From the NCBI GenBank assembly GCA_035999365.1, contig DASYGT010000027.1, positions 1 to 52,337 of the forward strand: a DNA stretch of 52,337 bases. Reading direction: 5' to 3'. The notes beneath the pieces were generated by a model. It ran no database searches. It was not told the DNA's origin and saw only the letters and a program-made list of their open reading frames with translations. This DNA is from DASYGT01 sp035999365. Its GTDB lineage: Bacteria > Actinomycetota > Actinomycetes > Mycobacteriales > Jatrophihabitantaceae. Position numbers and translations under genes: made by a program. Of the stretch, positions 34,079-44,387 are shown piece by piece. Position 1 is the stretch's first letter, and each line of letters begins with the position of its first letter.

Positions 34079-34282
34079 GTGCCGGACACTGATCTGCCGC
34101 GATGCTCAGCCAAGGGCTGCCGCAGCGCGGCACGTGTCGATCTGCGGTGGCGCAACCCGAAGCTGCACGACGCCGGCCGGGTGAAGCACTGGCTGGCCTG
34201 CGACGAGCACGCCGACTCGCTCGCCGACTTCCTGGCCAGGCGTGACTTCTTGCTCGACCGAGTGCCGTTGCCCGAGATCTGA
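34079..34282 (+). CDS. Small Cys-rich conserved actinobacterial protein
   Basis: 67 residues from GTG at 34079. The frame is open far upstream only as antisense to moxR; the region after 34079 alone looks conserved: RCSAKGCRSAARVDLRWRNPKLH, then HWLACDEHADSLADFL. The CxxxxC and CxxH elements suggest a zinc-ribbon-like site. Homologues are widespread in actinobacteria and often carry the annotation acetone carboxylase without support that I know of. It diverges from moxR and ends 16 bases before the convergent moaA stop. Function unknown. Confidence 0.7.
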   Translation: MPDTDLPRCSAKGCRSAARVDLRWRNPKLHDAGRVKHWLACDEHADSLADFLARRDFLLDRVPLPEI

Positions 34283-34298
34283 CCGGAACCCGCGCGAC

Positions 34299-35333
34299 CT
34301 ACCCGCCGATCGCCGACATCGTCCTGATCGGCTGCACGAACCCCGCCGTGCCGATTCCGTGGCCTGCCTGTTTGCCGGCGACCGCATCGGCGATGAGCAC
34401 GGCGAGTTCGGCATCGGAGGCGCCGGCGCGCAGCGGCCCGCGCAGATCGGTTTCGTCGCGGGCGAACAGGCACGTGCGCAGCTGGCCGTCGGCCGTCAGC
34501 CTGAGGCGGTCGCAGTCGCGGCAGAACGGCCGCGTCACCGAGGCGATGATCCCGACCCGGGCTGGTCGCGTCGTCCACGCCTGCTGGTCGGGACCGGCGA
34601 GCACGTCGAACTCTTCGGCCGGCGCGGAATTCTCGCGCGCACGCGGCACCAGGGTGAACTCGCCGCTGAGCAGTTCGAGGATCTCCTGCGCGGTCACCAT
34701 CGACTCACGCGACCACGTGTGGTCCGCGTCGAGCGGCATGTGTTCGATGAAACGCAACTGGTAGCCCGAGCGTAGCGCCCAGCCCAGCAGTGTCGTCCCC
34801 TCGTCGAAGTTGCTGCCGCGCACCAGGACCGCGTTGATCTTGACCGGCCGCAGTCCCGCCGCCGACGCCGCCGCTACCCCGCGCAATACGTCGTCGAGGC
34901 GGTCGCGTCGGGTGAGCTCCTTGAAACGCTCGCGGTCGAGGGTGTCGATCGAGACGTTGATGCGGTCGAGCCCCGCCTGTGCGAGCGCGCGCGCCGATCG
35001 GTCGAGACTGACCCCGTTCGTCGTGAGTGCGATCTCAGGGCGCGGCTGCAGCGCGGCCAGGCGCCGCACGACCTCGACGAGCGTGGGATGCACCAGCGGT
35101 TCACCACCGGTGAGCCGGATCGTGCGCACGCCGAGGCCGACGAAGACTGCGGCGATACGGAGAATCTCGTCGTCGGCCAGGCGCTCGGCCTTGGGGAGCC
35201 AGGCCAGCCCCTCGGCGGGCATGCAGTACGTACAGCGCAGCGAACACTTGTCCGTGAGTGAAATCCGGAGATCGCTCGCGACCCGGCCGAACGCGTCGAC
35301 CAGCACGGTGGCGGCGGGCGCGGTGGCGGTCAT
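34299..35333 (-). CDS. moaA: GTP 3',8-cyclase (molybdenum cofactor synthesis protein MoaA)
   Basis: 344 residues. The radical-SAM cluster is C30-x3-C34-x2-C37 (CSLRCTYC) and the second [4Fe-4S] cluster is provided by CRDCDRLRL and a following Cys (LRTCLF). TGGEPLVHP binds SAM, and the C-terminus ends with the functional double glycine (SAIGG). It converts GTP to the first intermediate of molybdenum cofactor synthesis. ATG at 35333 is preferred over an upstream in-frame GTG/ATG because the family N-terminus begins here. No other moa or moe gene is in the window, so it stands alone. Confidence 0.95.
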   Translation of the reverse strand: MTATAPAATVLVDAFGRVASDLRISLTDKCSLRCTYCMPAEGLAWLPKAERLADDEILRIAAVFVGLGVRTIRLTGGEPLVHPTLVEVVRRLAALQPRPEIALTTNGVSLDRSARALAQAGLDRINVSIDTLDRERFKELTRRDRLDDVLRGVAAASAAGLRPVKINAVLVRGSNFDEGTTLLGWALRSGYQLRFIEHMPLDADHTWSRESMVTAQEILELLSGEFTLVPRARENSAPAEEFDVLAGPDQQAWTTRPARVGIIASVTRPFCRDCDRLRLTADGQLRTCLFARDETDLRGPLRAGASDAELAVLIADAVAGKQAGHGIGTAGFVQPIRTMSAIGG

Positions 35334-35388
35334 ACGTCCCACGCTACCCACCACGGGCGACAGGCGCGTCCTGTGACCGACCGGCGGG

Positions 35389-36723
35389 TCAGGTGAGCGG
35401 CCGCGTGGCGCCGAACAGGCCCCACGAGACGTTGTAGAGGGGGGTCTCCTGAATGACCGACCCGCTCTCGGGAGCCTGGATCACCATGCCGCCGCCGATG
35501 TAGATCGCGACGTGGTGGATGCCGCCGACGCTGCCGTCCGAACTCCAGAACACGAGGTCGCCGGGCATCAGGTTGCCCATGCTCGGGTGGTAGGACCCCT
35601 GCAGGTACTGGGTCGCCGCGTAGTGCGCGAGACCGGCCTGGGGCCAGGCGTTCATCGCCAGTCCCGAACAGTCGAAGCCGATCACGTGGCAGTCGTTGAA
35701 GGCGCCGTCGCCGGCACAGACACCGTAGGTGGGGCCGTCGGCGTTCCCGCCTGCCCATGCATACGGCCAGCCGAGCCAGTGCTCGGCGCGCGCGACTGCA
35801 GTGCGCCCCTTAGCCGCCGTCCACGATCCGCCGGAGCCTGCGGGAACCTGCGAGCCGCCGCCGCCTCCGCCGCCGCCATTGCTGTGATGTGCCCGCGCTG
35901 CTGCCTCGGCGGCCGCGGCCCGCGCGATCGCCAATGCCCGCAGCCGCGCCTGCTCTGCCTGATACGCGAGGAATTGCGATCGCTCGTGGTTCAGCGTGGC
36001 CAGCTGCTCCTGTGCCGCCTGCAGCTTGGTCGCGTTCGCCGCGATCGCCGCCTGCAACTGCTGCTGCTGCTGCTGGGCCGCTGCGACAGCCCCTTCGGCG
36101 GCCTTCTCGGCGGAGGTCGCCGCGTTGGTCGCCGCAGCTTGGGTCTGCACGGCGAGTCGCGCCGCGGCATCAGCGTTGGACTTTGCCACGCCCGCGCGCT
36201 GCATGTCGCCGACTGCGTTGAGCTCGTGGCTGGCCTGGTACTGCTGCAGCGCGCTCTGCTGCAACAGCACGTTCGGGTCCGACGCGGTCAGCAGCGTTCC
36301 CGTGGTGCCGTTGATGTCACCGCTCTCGTAGGAGGCCTGCACGTACCCGATGAAGTTGGCCTGTGCCTCAACGACCTTCTGCTCAGCCGTGACCACGTTG
36401 TGCGCCGCGGTCACGGCGGCAGCCTTCGCCTCGGCGAGCTTGGACAGTGCGAGGGCGAGCTTCTGCTCCGCCAGTTCCTTCTGCGCCATCAACTGGTTGA
36501 GCCGTGTCTGCATCTGGGCGGCCTGTGCGGCAAGCACGCCGACCTCCTGCGCAAGGGAGGTCTTGATCTGTTGCGCCGACTGGATCTGCGAGTTCGACGG
36601 GTTGGGCGGCGGCGCCGCGCCGGCGGAGTCGGTGCCCGCGGCCAGCAGGCCGGTCACGCTCGCGAGAGCGGCGAGCACGGCGACAGCGGTACGGATGCGG
36701 AGCCCGGATCGACGCAGGTGCAC
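35389..36723 (-). CDS. Secreted NlpC/P60 peptidoglycan hydrolase (RipA-like)
   Basis: 444 residues: signal peptide (LRIRTAVAVLAALASVTGLLAAG), a long coiled coil rich in Ala/Gln/Glu from about residue 45 to 285, a Ser/Gly linker, and a C-terminal NlpC/P60 domain. The catalytic Cys is C352 in GFDCSGLAM and the His is H404 in HHVAIYIG. It should cut D-Glu-mDAP bonds in peptidoglycan, probably during division. The coiled coil may be autoinhibitory, as in RipA/PcsB-like proteins. GTG at 36723 has GGGAAGAGA upstream. Location near acn and moxR matches ripA/ripB of M. tuberculosis. Confidence 0.92.
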   Translation of the reverse strand: MHLRRSGLRIRTAVAVLAALASVTGLLAAGTDSAGAAPPPNPSNSQIQSAQQIKTSLAQEVGVLAAQAAQMQTRLNQLMAQKELAEQKLALALSKLAEAKAAAVTAAHNVVTAEQKVVEAQANFIGYVQASYESGDINGTTGTLLTASDPNVLLQQSALQQYQASHELNAVGDMQRAGVAKSNADAAARLAVQTQAAATNAATSAEKAAEGAVAAAQQQQQQLQAAIAANATKLQAAQEQLATLNHERSQFLAYQAEQARLRALAIARAAAAEAAARAHHSNGGGGGGGGSQVPAGSGGSWTAAKGRTAVARAEHWLGWPYAWAGGNADGPTYGVCAGDGAFNDCHVIGFDCSGLAMNAWPQAGLAHYAATQYLQGSYHPSMGNLMPGDLVFWSSDGSVGGIHHVAIYIGGGMVIQAPESGSVIQETPLYNVSWGLFGATRPLT

Positions 36724-36772
36724 GGCTGCTGCTCTCTTCCCTGACTGCCGTTCGGCGTGACAGACACCTCAG

Positions 36773-36798
36773 GGTGCCATTTATGTCTCAATGGCGCC
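36773..36798 (-). terminator. Hairpin between PAP2 and NlpC/P60 genes
   Basis: GGCGCCATT and AATGGCACC (minus strand) form a 9-bp stem with one imperfect pair and an 8-base loop, in the 121-base gap after the PAP2 stop and before the NlpC/P60 start. No T-run follows. It may attenuate read-through or shape the 5' UTR of the hydrolase gene. Confidence 0.35.
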
Positions 36799-36844
36799 AG
36801 CAGCAACAGCAGAAACTCCAACCCCAATAATCCCAATTCGGACA

Positions 36845-37822
36845 TTAGGGCTCGGCAAACACCGCCACGGGGATGGCCTCTCGCGCCATACCTCGCGAGC
36901 GCTCCCACCGGAGAACCAGGCGGTGCACCCCGATCGCATAGCCGACGCCGACGATCAGATCGAGGACGTAGTGCTCCCCCGTGTACACCAGAACCAGACC
37001 CATCGCTGCGGGGTAGAGGTACAGCAGGTACCGCCAGCGGCTGGCGATGCGCGCGGCGAGGAAGAGCGCGATCAGCATCGCCGCGGCCGTGTGCAGCGAC
37101 GGCATCGCGGCGATCGGATTGGAGCCGTCGTTCTGCGCATCGGTCACCAACTGCCGGACGTTGCCGAGGTGCATCCACTCCAACCCCCGCGTCGACGTTC
37201 GCGCCACGGCGGGCAGGTAGTGGTCGCGGGCGGCGTACCAGGGCGGCGCCTCGGGAAAGAGCACGTAGGTGGCGAGGCCGGCGAACGACAGCGCGACGAC
37301 CCGAACGATGAAGCCGAGCCACAGCACCCGGTTGCGCACCCAGAGCACCGCGGCCACGACCGGCGTGGCGAAGAAGTGCGTCATGTAGATCAACGTGGCG
37401 ACGCCGTCGTACCACCGCACCGCACCTGGGTGGTAATAGTGCTGCTGCAGCCAGACGGACGGATTCGTGCCGCCGAAGAGCCAGCTCTCGGTGCGGGCGA
37501 TGTCGTTCTCGTGCAGCGGCAGGTTGACCGCCTTGGCCAGGGTGCGCGAGACGTCATACACGATCAGCACGAGCGTGAACGGCAGCCAGTCGAGGAAGAC
37601 CCGACCGAACCGGTGCCAGCCCCGGCCGATGCAGGTGATCCCCAGCCCGGCGACGATGAGGATCGAGATCAGCGCGCGGCCGGTGGGTATGCCGTCGCGT
37701 ACGACGAGTACTACCCATACGGTGCAATAGGCGATCGTGCAGAGGCGCCGGACGGTTCTCGCGGTACTCGATATCTGCGCGTCGTCTGCGCGGATATCGC
37801 CTTCGATCACCTCTTCCGACAC
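36845..37822 (-). CDS. PAP2-family membrane phosphatase/phosphotransferase
   Basis: 325 residues with about six membrane helices. PAP2 catalytic motifs are P241-S-L-H244 (PSLHTA) and TGEH284YVLD288; the first lysine-rich motif is weak. The layout with a large loop after the second helix is like the AUR1/inositolphosphotransferase-type PAP2 group, so it may transfer or hydrolyse lipid phosphates at the outer face of the membrane. GTG at 37822 is the start. It diverges from aconitase across 110 bases that contain the TCTTGACGTCAAGA palindrome. Confidence 0.88.
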   Translation of the reverse strand: MSEEVIEGDIRADDAQISSTARTVRRLCTIAYCTVWVVLVVRDGIPTGRALISILIVAGLGITCIGRGWHRFGRVFLDWLPFTLVLIVYDVSRTLAKAVNLPLHENDIARTESWLFGGTNPSVWLQQHYYHPGAVRWYDGVATLIYMTHFFATPVVAAVLWVRNRVLWLGFIVRVVALSFAGLATYVLFPEAPPWYAARDHYLPAVARTSTRGLEWMHLGNVRQLVTDAQNDGSNPIAAMPSLHTAAAMLIALFLAARIASRWRYLLYLYPAAMGLVLVYTGEHYVLDLIVGVGYAIGVHRLVLRWERSRGMAREAIPVAVFAEP

Positions 37823-37894
37823 GCTTCTAGTCTACGGGGGCAAGCAGGGCGCAATTGCTGCCGCGAGCCAGCTCCCGCATGGCGCGCAGTGGTA

Positions 37895-37908
37895 TCTTGA
37901 CGTCAAGA
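37895..37908. promoter_or_regulatory. Perfect palindrome TCTTGACGTCAAGA upstream of aconitase
   Basis: A 14-base perfect inverted repeat lies 24 bases before the aconitase GTG, in the divergent gap with the PAP2 gene. The position, between a likely promoter and the ribosome-binding site AAGGAG at 37921, suits an operator. It does not resemble the AcnR site known from Corynebacterium, and no TetR-type acnR gene follows acn here. Confidence 0.55.
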
Positions 37909-37932
37909 CAATTTGCCGCGAAGGAGTTAACG

Positions 37933-40719
<2,787 letters not shown>

Positions 40720-40840
40720 TCCGATGTCTGGCCGATCGGGCGCAATTCGTCCGCCCGAACCGTCCGGCTCTGGGGAACGGGTAAGAGACCGGTAGGTAAC
40801 GAGTTGGTTTCAGAACCCTCCGAGGGGCGGGACATCGTTA

Positions 40841-40900
40841 TATGTTCGCGCGCACAACATACGAGGGTTTCGCGGGGCCAACGGGCCTAGGGGCGCCCCT
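40841..40900. promoter_or_regulatory. Inverted repeats upstream of the sugar ABC transporter operon
   Basis: In the 204-base gap after acn, TATGTT-N9-AACATA (40841-40861) is a perfect 6-bp-arm inverted repeat overlapping an AT-rich TTATAT stretch that could be a -10 element. A GC palindrome AGGGGCGCCCCT follows at 40889-40900, within the likely 5' UTR. The first is a reasonable operator for the ROK regulator at the end of the operon. Nothing else recognisable lies in this gap. Confidence 0.5.
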
Positions 40901-40923
40901 CCCGACCGAAAGGCGTACTGCCC

Positions 40924-42039
40924 ATGCGCAAGAGCGCGCTCAGTCTGGTGGCTGTCGGCATCGCCGCGGCCGTCGCGGTCAGTGGCTGTAGTTCCAGCAA
41001 GAAATCGAGCAGCGGCAGCACCGGAACCGCCGGTGGCAGCAACAGCTCGGCGAGCGGTAAGCCGGTAGTCGGCGTGATCCTGCCGGACACGACAACCTCC
41101 AACCGCTACACCCTCTACGACCAGCCGCTGCTGCAGAAGGCCTTCGACGCGGCCGGCATCAAGGCGACCATCCAGAACGCGCACGGCTCGAACTCGACGT
41201 TCGTCTCCGACGCACAGACGATGATCACCCAGGGCGTCAAGGTCCTGCTGATCGACCCGGCCGACCCGGCCACCGGCATCAGCGTCGAGCAGACGGCCGC
41301 CGCAGCCGGCGTGCAGGTCATCGACTACGACCGCGTCAACCTCGGCGGCTCCGCCAAGTACTACGTGTCCTTCGACAACGAGAAGGTCGGCGAGCTGCAG
41401 GGCCAGGGTCTGCTCGACTGCCTGAGCGCCAAGGGCATCACCAGCCCGAACATCATCCAGCTCAACGGCGGCACTGACATCGACAACAACGCGGTGCTGT
41501 TCAAGGCTGGTGCGCACAAGATCCTCGACGCCAAGGGCATCAAGGCCAAGGTCGAGACCGACGTCAAGGGCTGGGACAACACCGTCGCAGCGACCGACTT
41601 CCAGCAGGCGTTCACCCAGGACCCGAGCGTGCAGGCTGTGCTCGCGGCCAACGACGGCATCGCCGCCGCCGCGATCTCGACGCTCAAGCAGCACCACCTG
41701 CAGATCCCGGTGACCGGTCAGGACGCCACGATCCAGGGCCTGCAGTACATCCTGCAGGGCGACCAGTGCCTGACGATCTTCAAGGACGTCAAGCAGGAGG
41801 CTGACGCCGCCTCGAAGCTCGCGATCGCGCTCGCCAAGAACGACACGGCAGCCGCAGCCGCGCTGGCCACGGGATCACTACACGACCCGAAGGCCAACCG
41901 CGACATCCCGTCGGTCCTGCTCACACCGACCGTGATCACGAAGGCGAACGTGAAGGATGTCATCACGGCCGGAGCGCTCACCGCAGCGCAGATCTGCCAG
42001 GGAATCACGGCAGCCTGCGCCGCGGCCGGCATCAGCTGA
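40924..42039 (+). CDS. Sugar ABC transporter substrate-binding lipoprotein (XylF-like)
   Basis: 371 residues. Lipoprotein signal with lipobox VSGC (Cys at about residue 22) and a Ser/Gly linker, then a two-lobed type I periplasmic-binding fold: VVGVILPDTTTSNRY, LLIDPADPATGISVEQTAAAAGVQVIDYDRV, and VTGQDATIQGLQYILQGDQCLTIFKDV, the last close to xylose-binding XylF. It captures a sugar at the cell surface for the ATPase and permease downstream. D-xylose is the best guess. ATG at 40924 follows AAAGG. A strong hairpin follows the stop. Confidence 0.9.
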   Translation: MRKSALSLVAVGIAAAVAVSGCSSSKKSSSGSTGTAGGSNSSASGKPVVGVILPDTTTSNRYTLYDQPLLQKAFDAAGIKATIQNAHGSNSTFVSDAQTMITQGVKVLLIDPADPATGISVEQTAAAAGVQVIDYDRVNLGGSAKYYVSFDNEKVGELQGQGLLDCLSAKGITSPNIIQLNGGTDIDNNAVLFKAGAHKILDAKGIKAKVETDVKGWDNTVAATDFQQAFTQDPSVQAVLAANDGIAAAAISTLKQHHLQIPVTGQDATIQGLQYILQGDQCLTIFKDVKQEADAASKLAIALAKNDTAAAAALATGSLHDPKANRDIPSVLLTPTVITKANVKDVITAGALTAAQICQGITAACAAAGIS

Positions 42040-42055
42040 CCTGACGCGCTGAGAC

Positions 42056-42092
42056 AGCGGCGGGGCGGGCAGAGCTTGCCTGCCCCGCCGTT
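42056..42092 (+). terminator. Stem-loop between binding-protein and ATPase genes
   Basis: CGGCGGGG (42058-42065) pairs with CCCCGCCG (42083-42090), with an inner GGGCAG/CTGCCC alternative. It lies 19 bases after the binding-protein stop and 52 bases before the ATPase start. No T-run follows. Such hairpins often protect the 5' message or partly terminate it, so the binding protein is made in excess over ATPase and permease. Confidence 0.55.
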
Positions 42093-42143
42093 GCGCGCCA
42101 GCCTGAGCAGTGACCGGTACAGGCCCGAGCGGAGGAGCACCCC

Positions 42144-42920
42144 GTGAGCGAACCCATCCTCAAGATCGTCGGTTTGAACAAGAGCTTCGGGCCGGTCCAG
42201 GTCCTGCATGACGTAAACCTCGCCGTCTACCCGGGAGAGGTCACCGCCCTCGTCGGAGACAACGGCGCCGGGAAATCGACGCTCATCAAGTGCATCGCCG
42301 GGATCTACACGGTCGACTCGGGCGAGATCTTCTGGGACGGCAAGCCGGTAAAGATCCATTCACCTGCGGCCGCGTCCGCGCTCGGACTCGAGTTCGTCTA
42401 CCAGGACCTCGCGCTGGCCGACAACCTCGACATCACCCAGAACATGTTCCTCGGCCGCGAGCTGCACCGCGGCCCGTTCTCGCTGGACGGGCAGATGGAG
42501 CGCAAGGCCCGCGAAACGCTCACGGGTCTGTCCGTGCGCACCGTCAATTCCGTGCGTCAACTCGTTGCCAGCCTGTCCGGCGGCCAGCGCCAGACGGTCG
42601 CGATCGCCAAGGCGGTGCTCTGGAACGGCAAGGTGGTCATCCTCGACGAGCCGACAGCAGCGCTGGGAGTCGCCCAGACCAAGCAGGTGCTCGACCTCGT
42701 TCGCCGACTCGCCGACAACGGCATAGGCGTCGTGCTGATCTCGCACAACATGAACGACGTCATGCAGGTCGCCGACCGTGTCGATGCCCTGTACCTCGGG
42801 CGGATCGCCGCCGAGGTGCTGCGCAAGGACACCAGCACCAGCCAGATCGTCGAGCTGATCACCTCCGGTCGTAGCGGTGATATCGGGCTCTCGGCGGCCA
42901 CTGCGGCGCAGAGCGCCTGA
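42144..42920 (+). CDS. Sugar ABC transporter ATP-binding protein (single domain)
   Basis: 258 residues, one nucleotide-binding domain: Walker A GDNGAGKST (residues 37-45), signature LSGGQRQ, Walker B VVILDEPTAAL, and the H-loop LISHNM. XylG, RbsA and MglA of enteric bacteria carry two such domains in about 500 residues; this half-size FrcA-like form must work as a homodimer and is common in actinobacteria. GTG at 42144 follows CGGAGGAG. The permease gene starts 10 bases after the stop. Confidence 0.93.
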   Translation: MSEPILKIVGLNKSFGPVQVLHDVNLAVYPGEVTALVGDNGAGKSTLIKCIAGIYTVDSGEIFWDGKPVKIHSPAAASALGLEFVYQDLALADNLDITQNMFLGRELHRGPFSLDGQMERKARETLTGLSVRTVNSVRQLVASLSGGQRQTVAIAKAVLWNGKVVILDEPTAALGVAQTKQVLDLVRRLADNGIGVVLISHNMNDVMQVADRVDALYLGRIAAEVLRKDTSTSQIVELITSGRSGDIGLSAATAAQSA

Positions 42921-42930
42921 GGGGGCGGGC

Positions 42931-44367
42931 ATGAGCACACCAGAGGACGTCTCGACGACCACCGACTCGCACGACGACGACCACGCCGACCCCCGCGCGC
43001 TGTTCAAGGCCGACGTGTCCCCACGCGGATTCGCCGATTCGATCCGGCAATACATCGGGCGGCTCCGCACCGGCGATCCAGGCGGCCTGCCGTCATTGCT
43101 CGGCCTGCTCGTGCTCGGGGTTATCTTCGCCTCGACCACGAAGGACTTCTTGAGCCACAACAATGTCGCCAACCTCACGGGGCAGGCCTCGTTCTTCGCG
43201 TTGATCGCTCTGGGCCTCGTCTTCGTCCTGCTCATCGGTGAGATCGATCTGTCGGCCGGCACGACAGGTGGCATGTGCGCGGCATTCGCCGCGCAAGGGC
43301 TGGCGTCGAAGAACCTGCACGGCGCCGTCGGCAACATCGTGTTCACGATTCTTGTCATCGGCATGATCGGTGCAATCGTCATCGGCGTCACGAACAGGAT
43401 GTGGACGGCGCCGGCATTCGTCCTGATCGGTCTGATCCTGTTGCTGAGCGGCGCGGCCAACCACCACCAGGCGCTGGCATTCGTCTTCGCCGTCAGCGTC
43501 GGGGTCAGCGTCGGCATGCTCAGCGGCGTTCTCGTCGCGCAGCTCGGCATCCCGTCGTTCATCGTGACGCTCGCGCTGTTCCTGGCGTGGGAAGGCGTCC
43601 AGCTGTATGCGCTCAAGAACCAAAGTGTGGGCACGACGAACTTCAACTACTGGTTCGACCTCACCCACGGCACGATGGCGCCCTGGGCCGGCTGGCTGTT
43701 CTTCATCATCCTGGTCGGTGGCTACCTGGCGGTCACTCTGACCCGCTCGATCCTGCGCCGACGGGCAGGGCTGTCCAGTGACACTGTGCTGCTGGTGCTC
43801 GTGCGCGCCGGTTCGATCGCCGTCCTCGGCGCGTTCGCGACGTACTTCCTGAACCAGAACCGTGCGTTCAACTCGTTCCACAAGATCGAGGGCGTGCCGT
43901 GGGCGGCGAGCGTGCCGATCATGTTCATGGTGTTGTGGACCATCGTTCTGAGCAAGAGCACCTGGGGTCGGCACCTGTATGCCATCGGCGGAAATGTCGA
44001 GGCTGCCCGGCGGGCAGGTATCCCCGTCGAACGCGTCAAGATCAGCGCCTTCGCGATCTGCTCCGGCATGGCCGCGGTCGGCGGCCTGTTCCTCGCCGAC
44101 TTCAGCGGCGGGGCGACCACCGGCCTGGGCCAGGGCGACATCCTGCTGTCCGCCGTGGCCGCCGCGGTGATCGGCGGCACCTCGCTGTTTGGTGGACGAG
44201 GCAAGCCCCGCGACGCTCTCGTGGGAGCTCTGGTCATCGCGACGATTCCTAACGGCATCCACCTGCACAACTTCCCCGAACAGGCGAACGAGATCATCAC
44301 CGGACTCGTGCTGCTGGTGGCCGCCTCCGTCGATGCGATATCGCGCCGGCGCTCGAAGACGAGCTGA
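42931..44367 (+). CDS. Sugar ABC transporter permease (XylH-like)
   Basis: 478 residues. A hydrophilic N-terminal extension of about 50 residues with an Asp/His cluster (DSHDDDHADP) precedes roughly 10-12 membrane helices. Family motifs are LIGEIDLSAGTTGGMCAAFAA, LGIPSFIVTLALFLAWEG and GGNVEAARRAGIPVERVK. Length is nearer to XylH than to the shorter RbsC. ATG at 42931 follows GGGGGCGGGC; the frame is open upstream but overlaps the ATPase gene. It should form the homodimeric channel for the single-domain ATPase. Confidence 0.92.
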   Translation: MSTPEDVSTTTDSHDDDHADPRALFKADVSPRGFADSIRQYIGRLRTGDPGGLPSLLGLLVLGVIFASTTKDFLSHNNVANLTGQASFFALIALGLVFVLLIGEIDLSAGTTGGMCAAFAAQGLASKNLHGAVGNIVFTILVIGMIGAIVIGVTNRMWTAPAFVLIGLILLLSGAANHHQALAFVFAVSVGVSVGMLSGVLVAQLGIPSFIVTLALFLAWEGVQLYALKNQSVGTTNFNYWFDLTHGTMAPWAGWLFFIILVGGYLAVTLTRSILRRRAGLSSDTVLLVLVRAGSIAVLGAFATYFLNQNRAFNSFHKIEGVPWAASVPIMFMVLWTIVLSKSTWGRHLYAIGGNVEAARRAGIPVERVKISAFAICSGMAAVGGLFLADFSGGATTGLGQGDILLSAVAAAVIGGTSLFGGRGKPRDALVGALVIATIPNGIHLHNFPEQANEIITGLVLLVAASVDAISRRRSKTS

Positions 44368-44387
44368 GAAGAAAGCCGCCGCCGTCG

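Noticed and set aside
36056..36080. CTG/GCT trinucleotide run as a microsatellite
   Set aside because: It encodes a poly-Gln stretch in the coiled coil of the NlpC/P60 protein; it is explained by the protein sequence.
36724..36844. A possible cyclic-di-AMP (ydaO) riboswitch before the NlpC/P60 gene
   Set aside because: Actinobacterial cell-wall hydrolases often carry this riboswitch, but the 121-base gap is short and I could not find its conserved core segments; only a 9-bp hairpin is visible.
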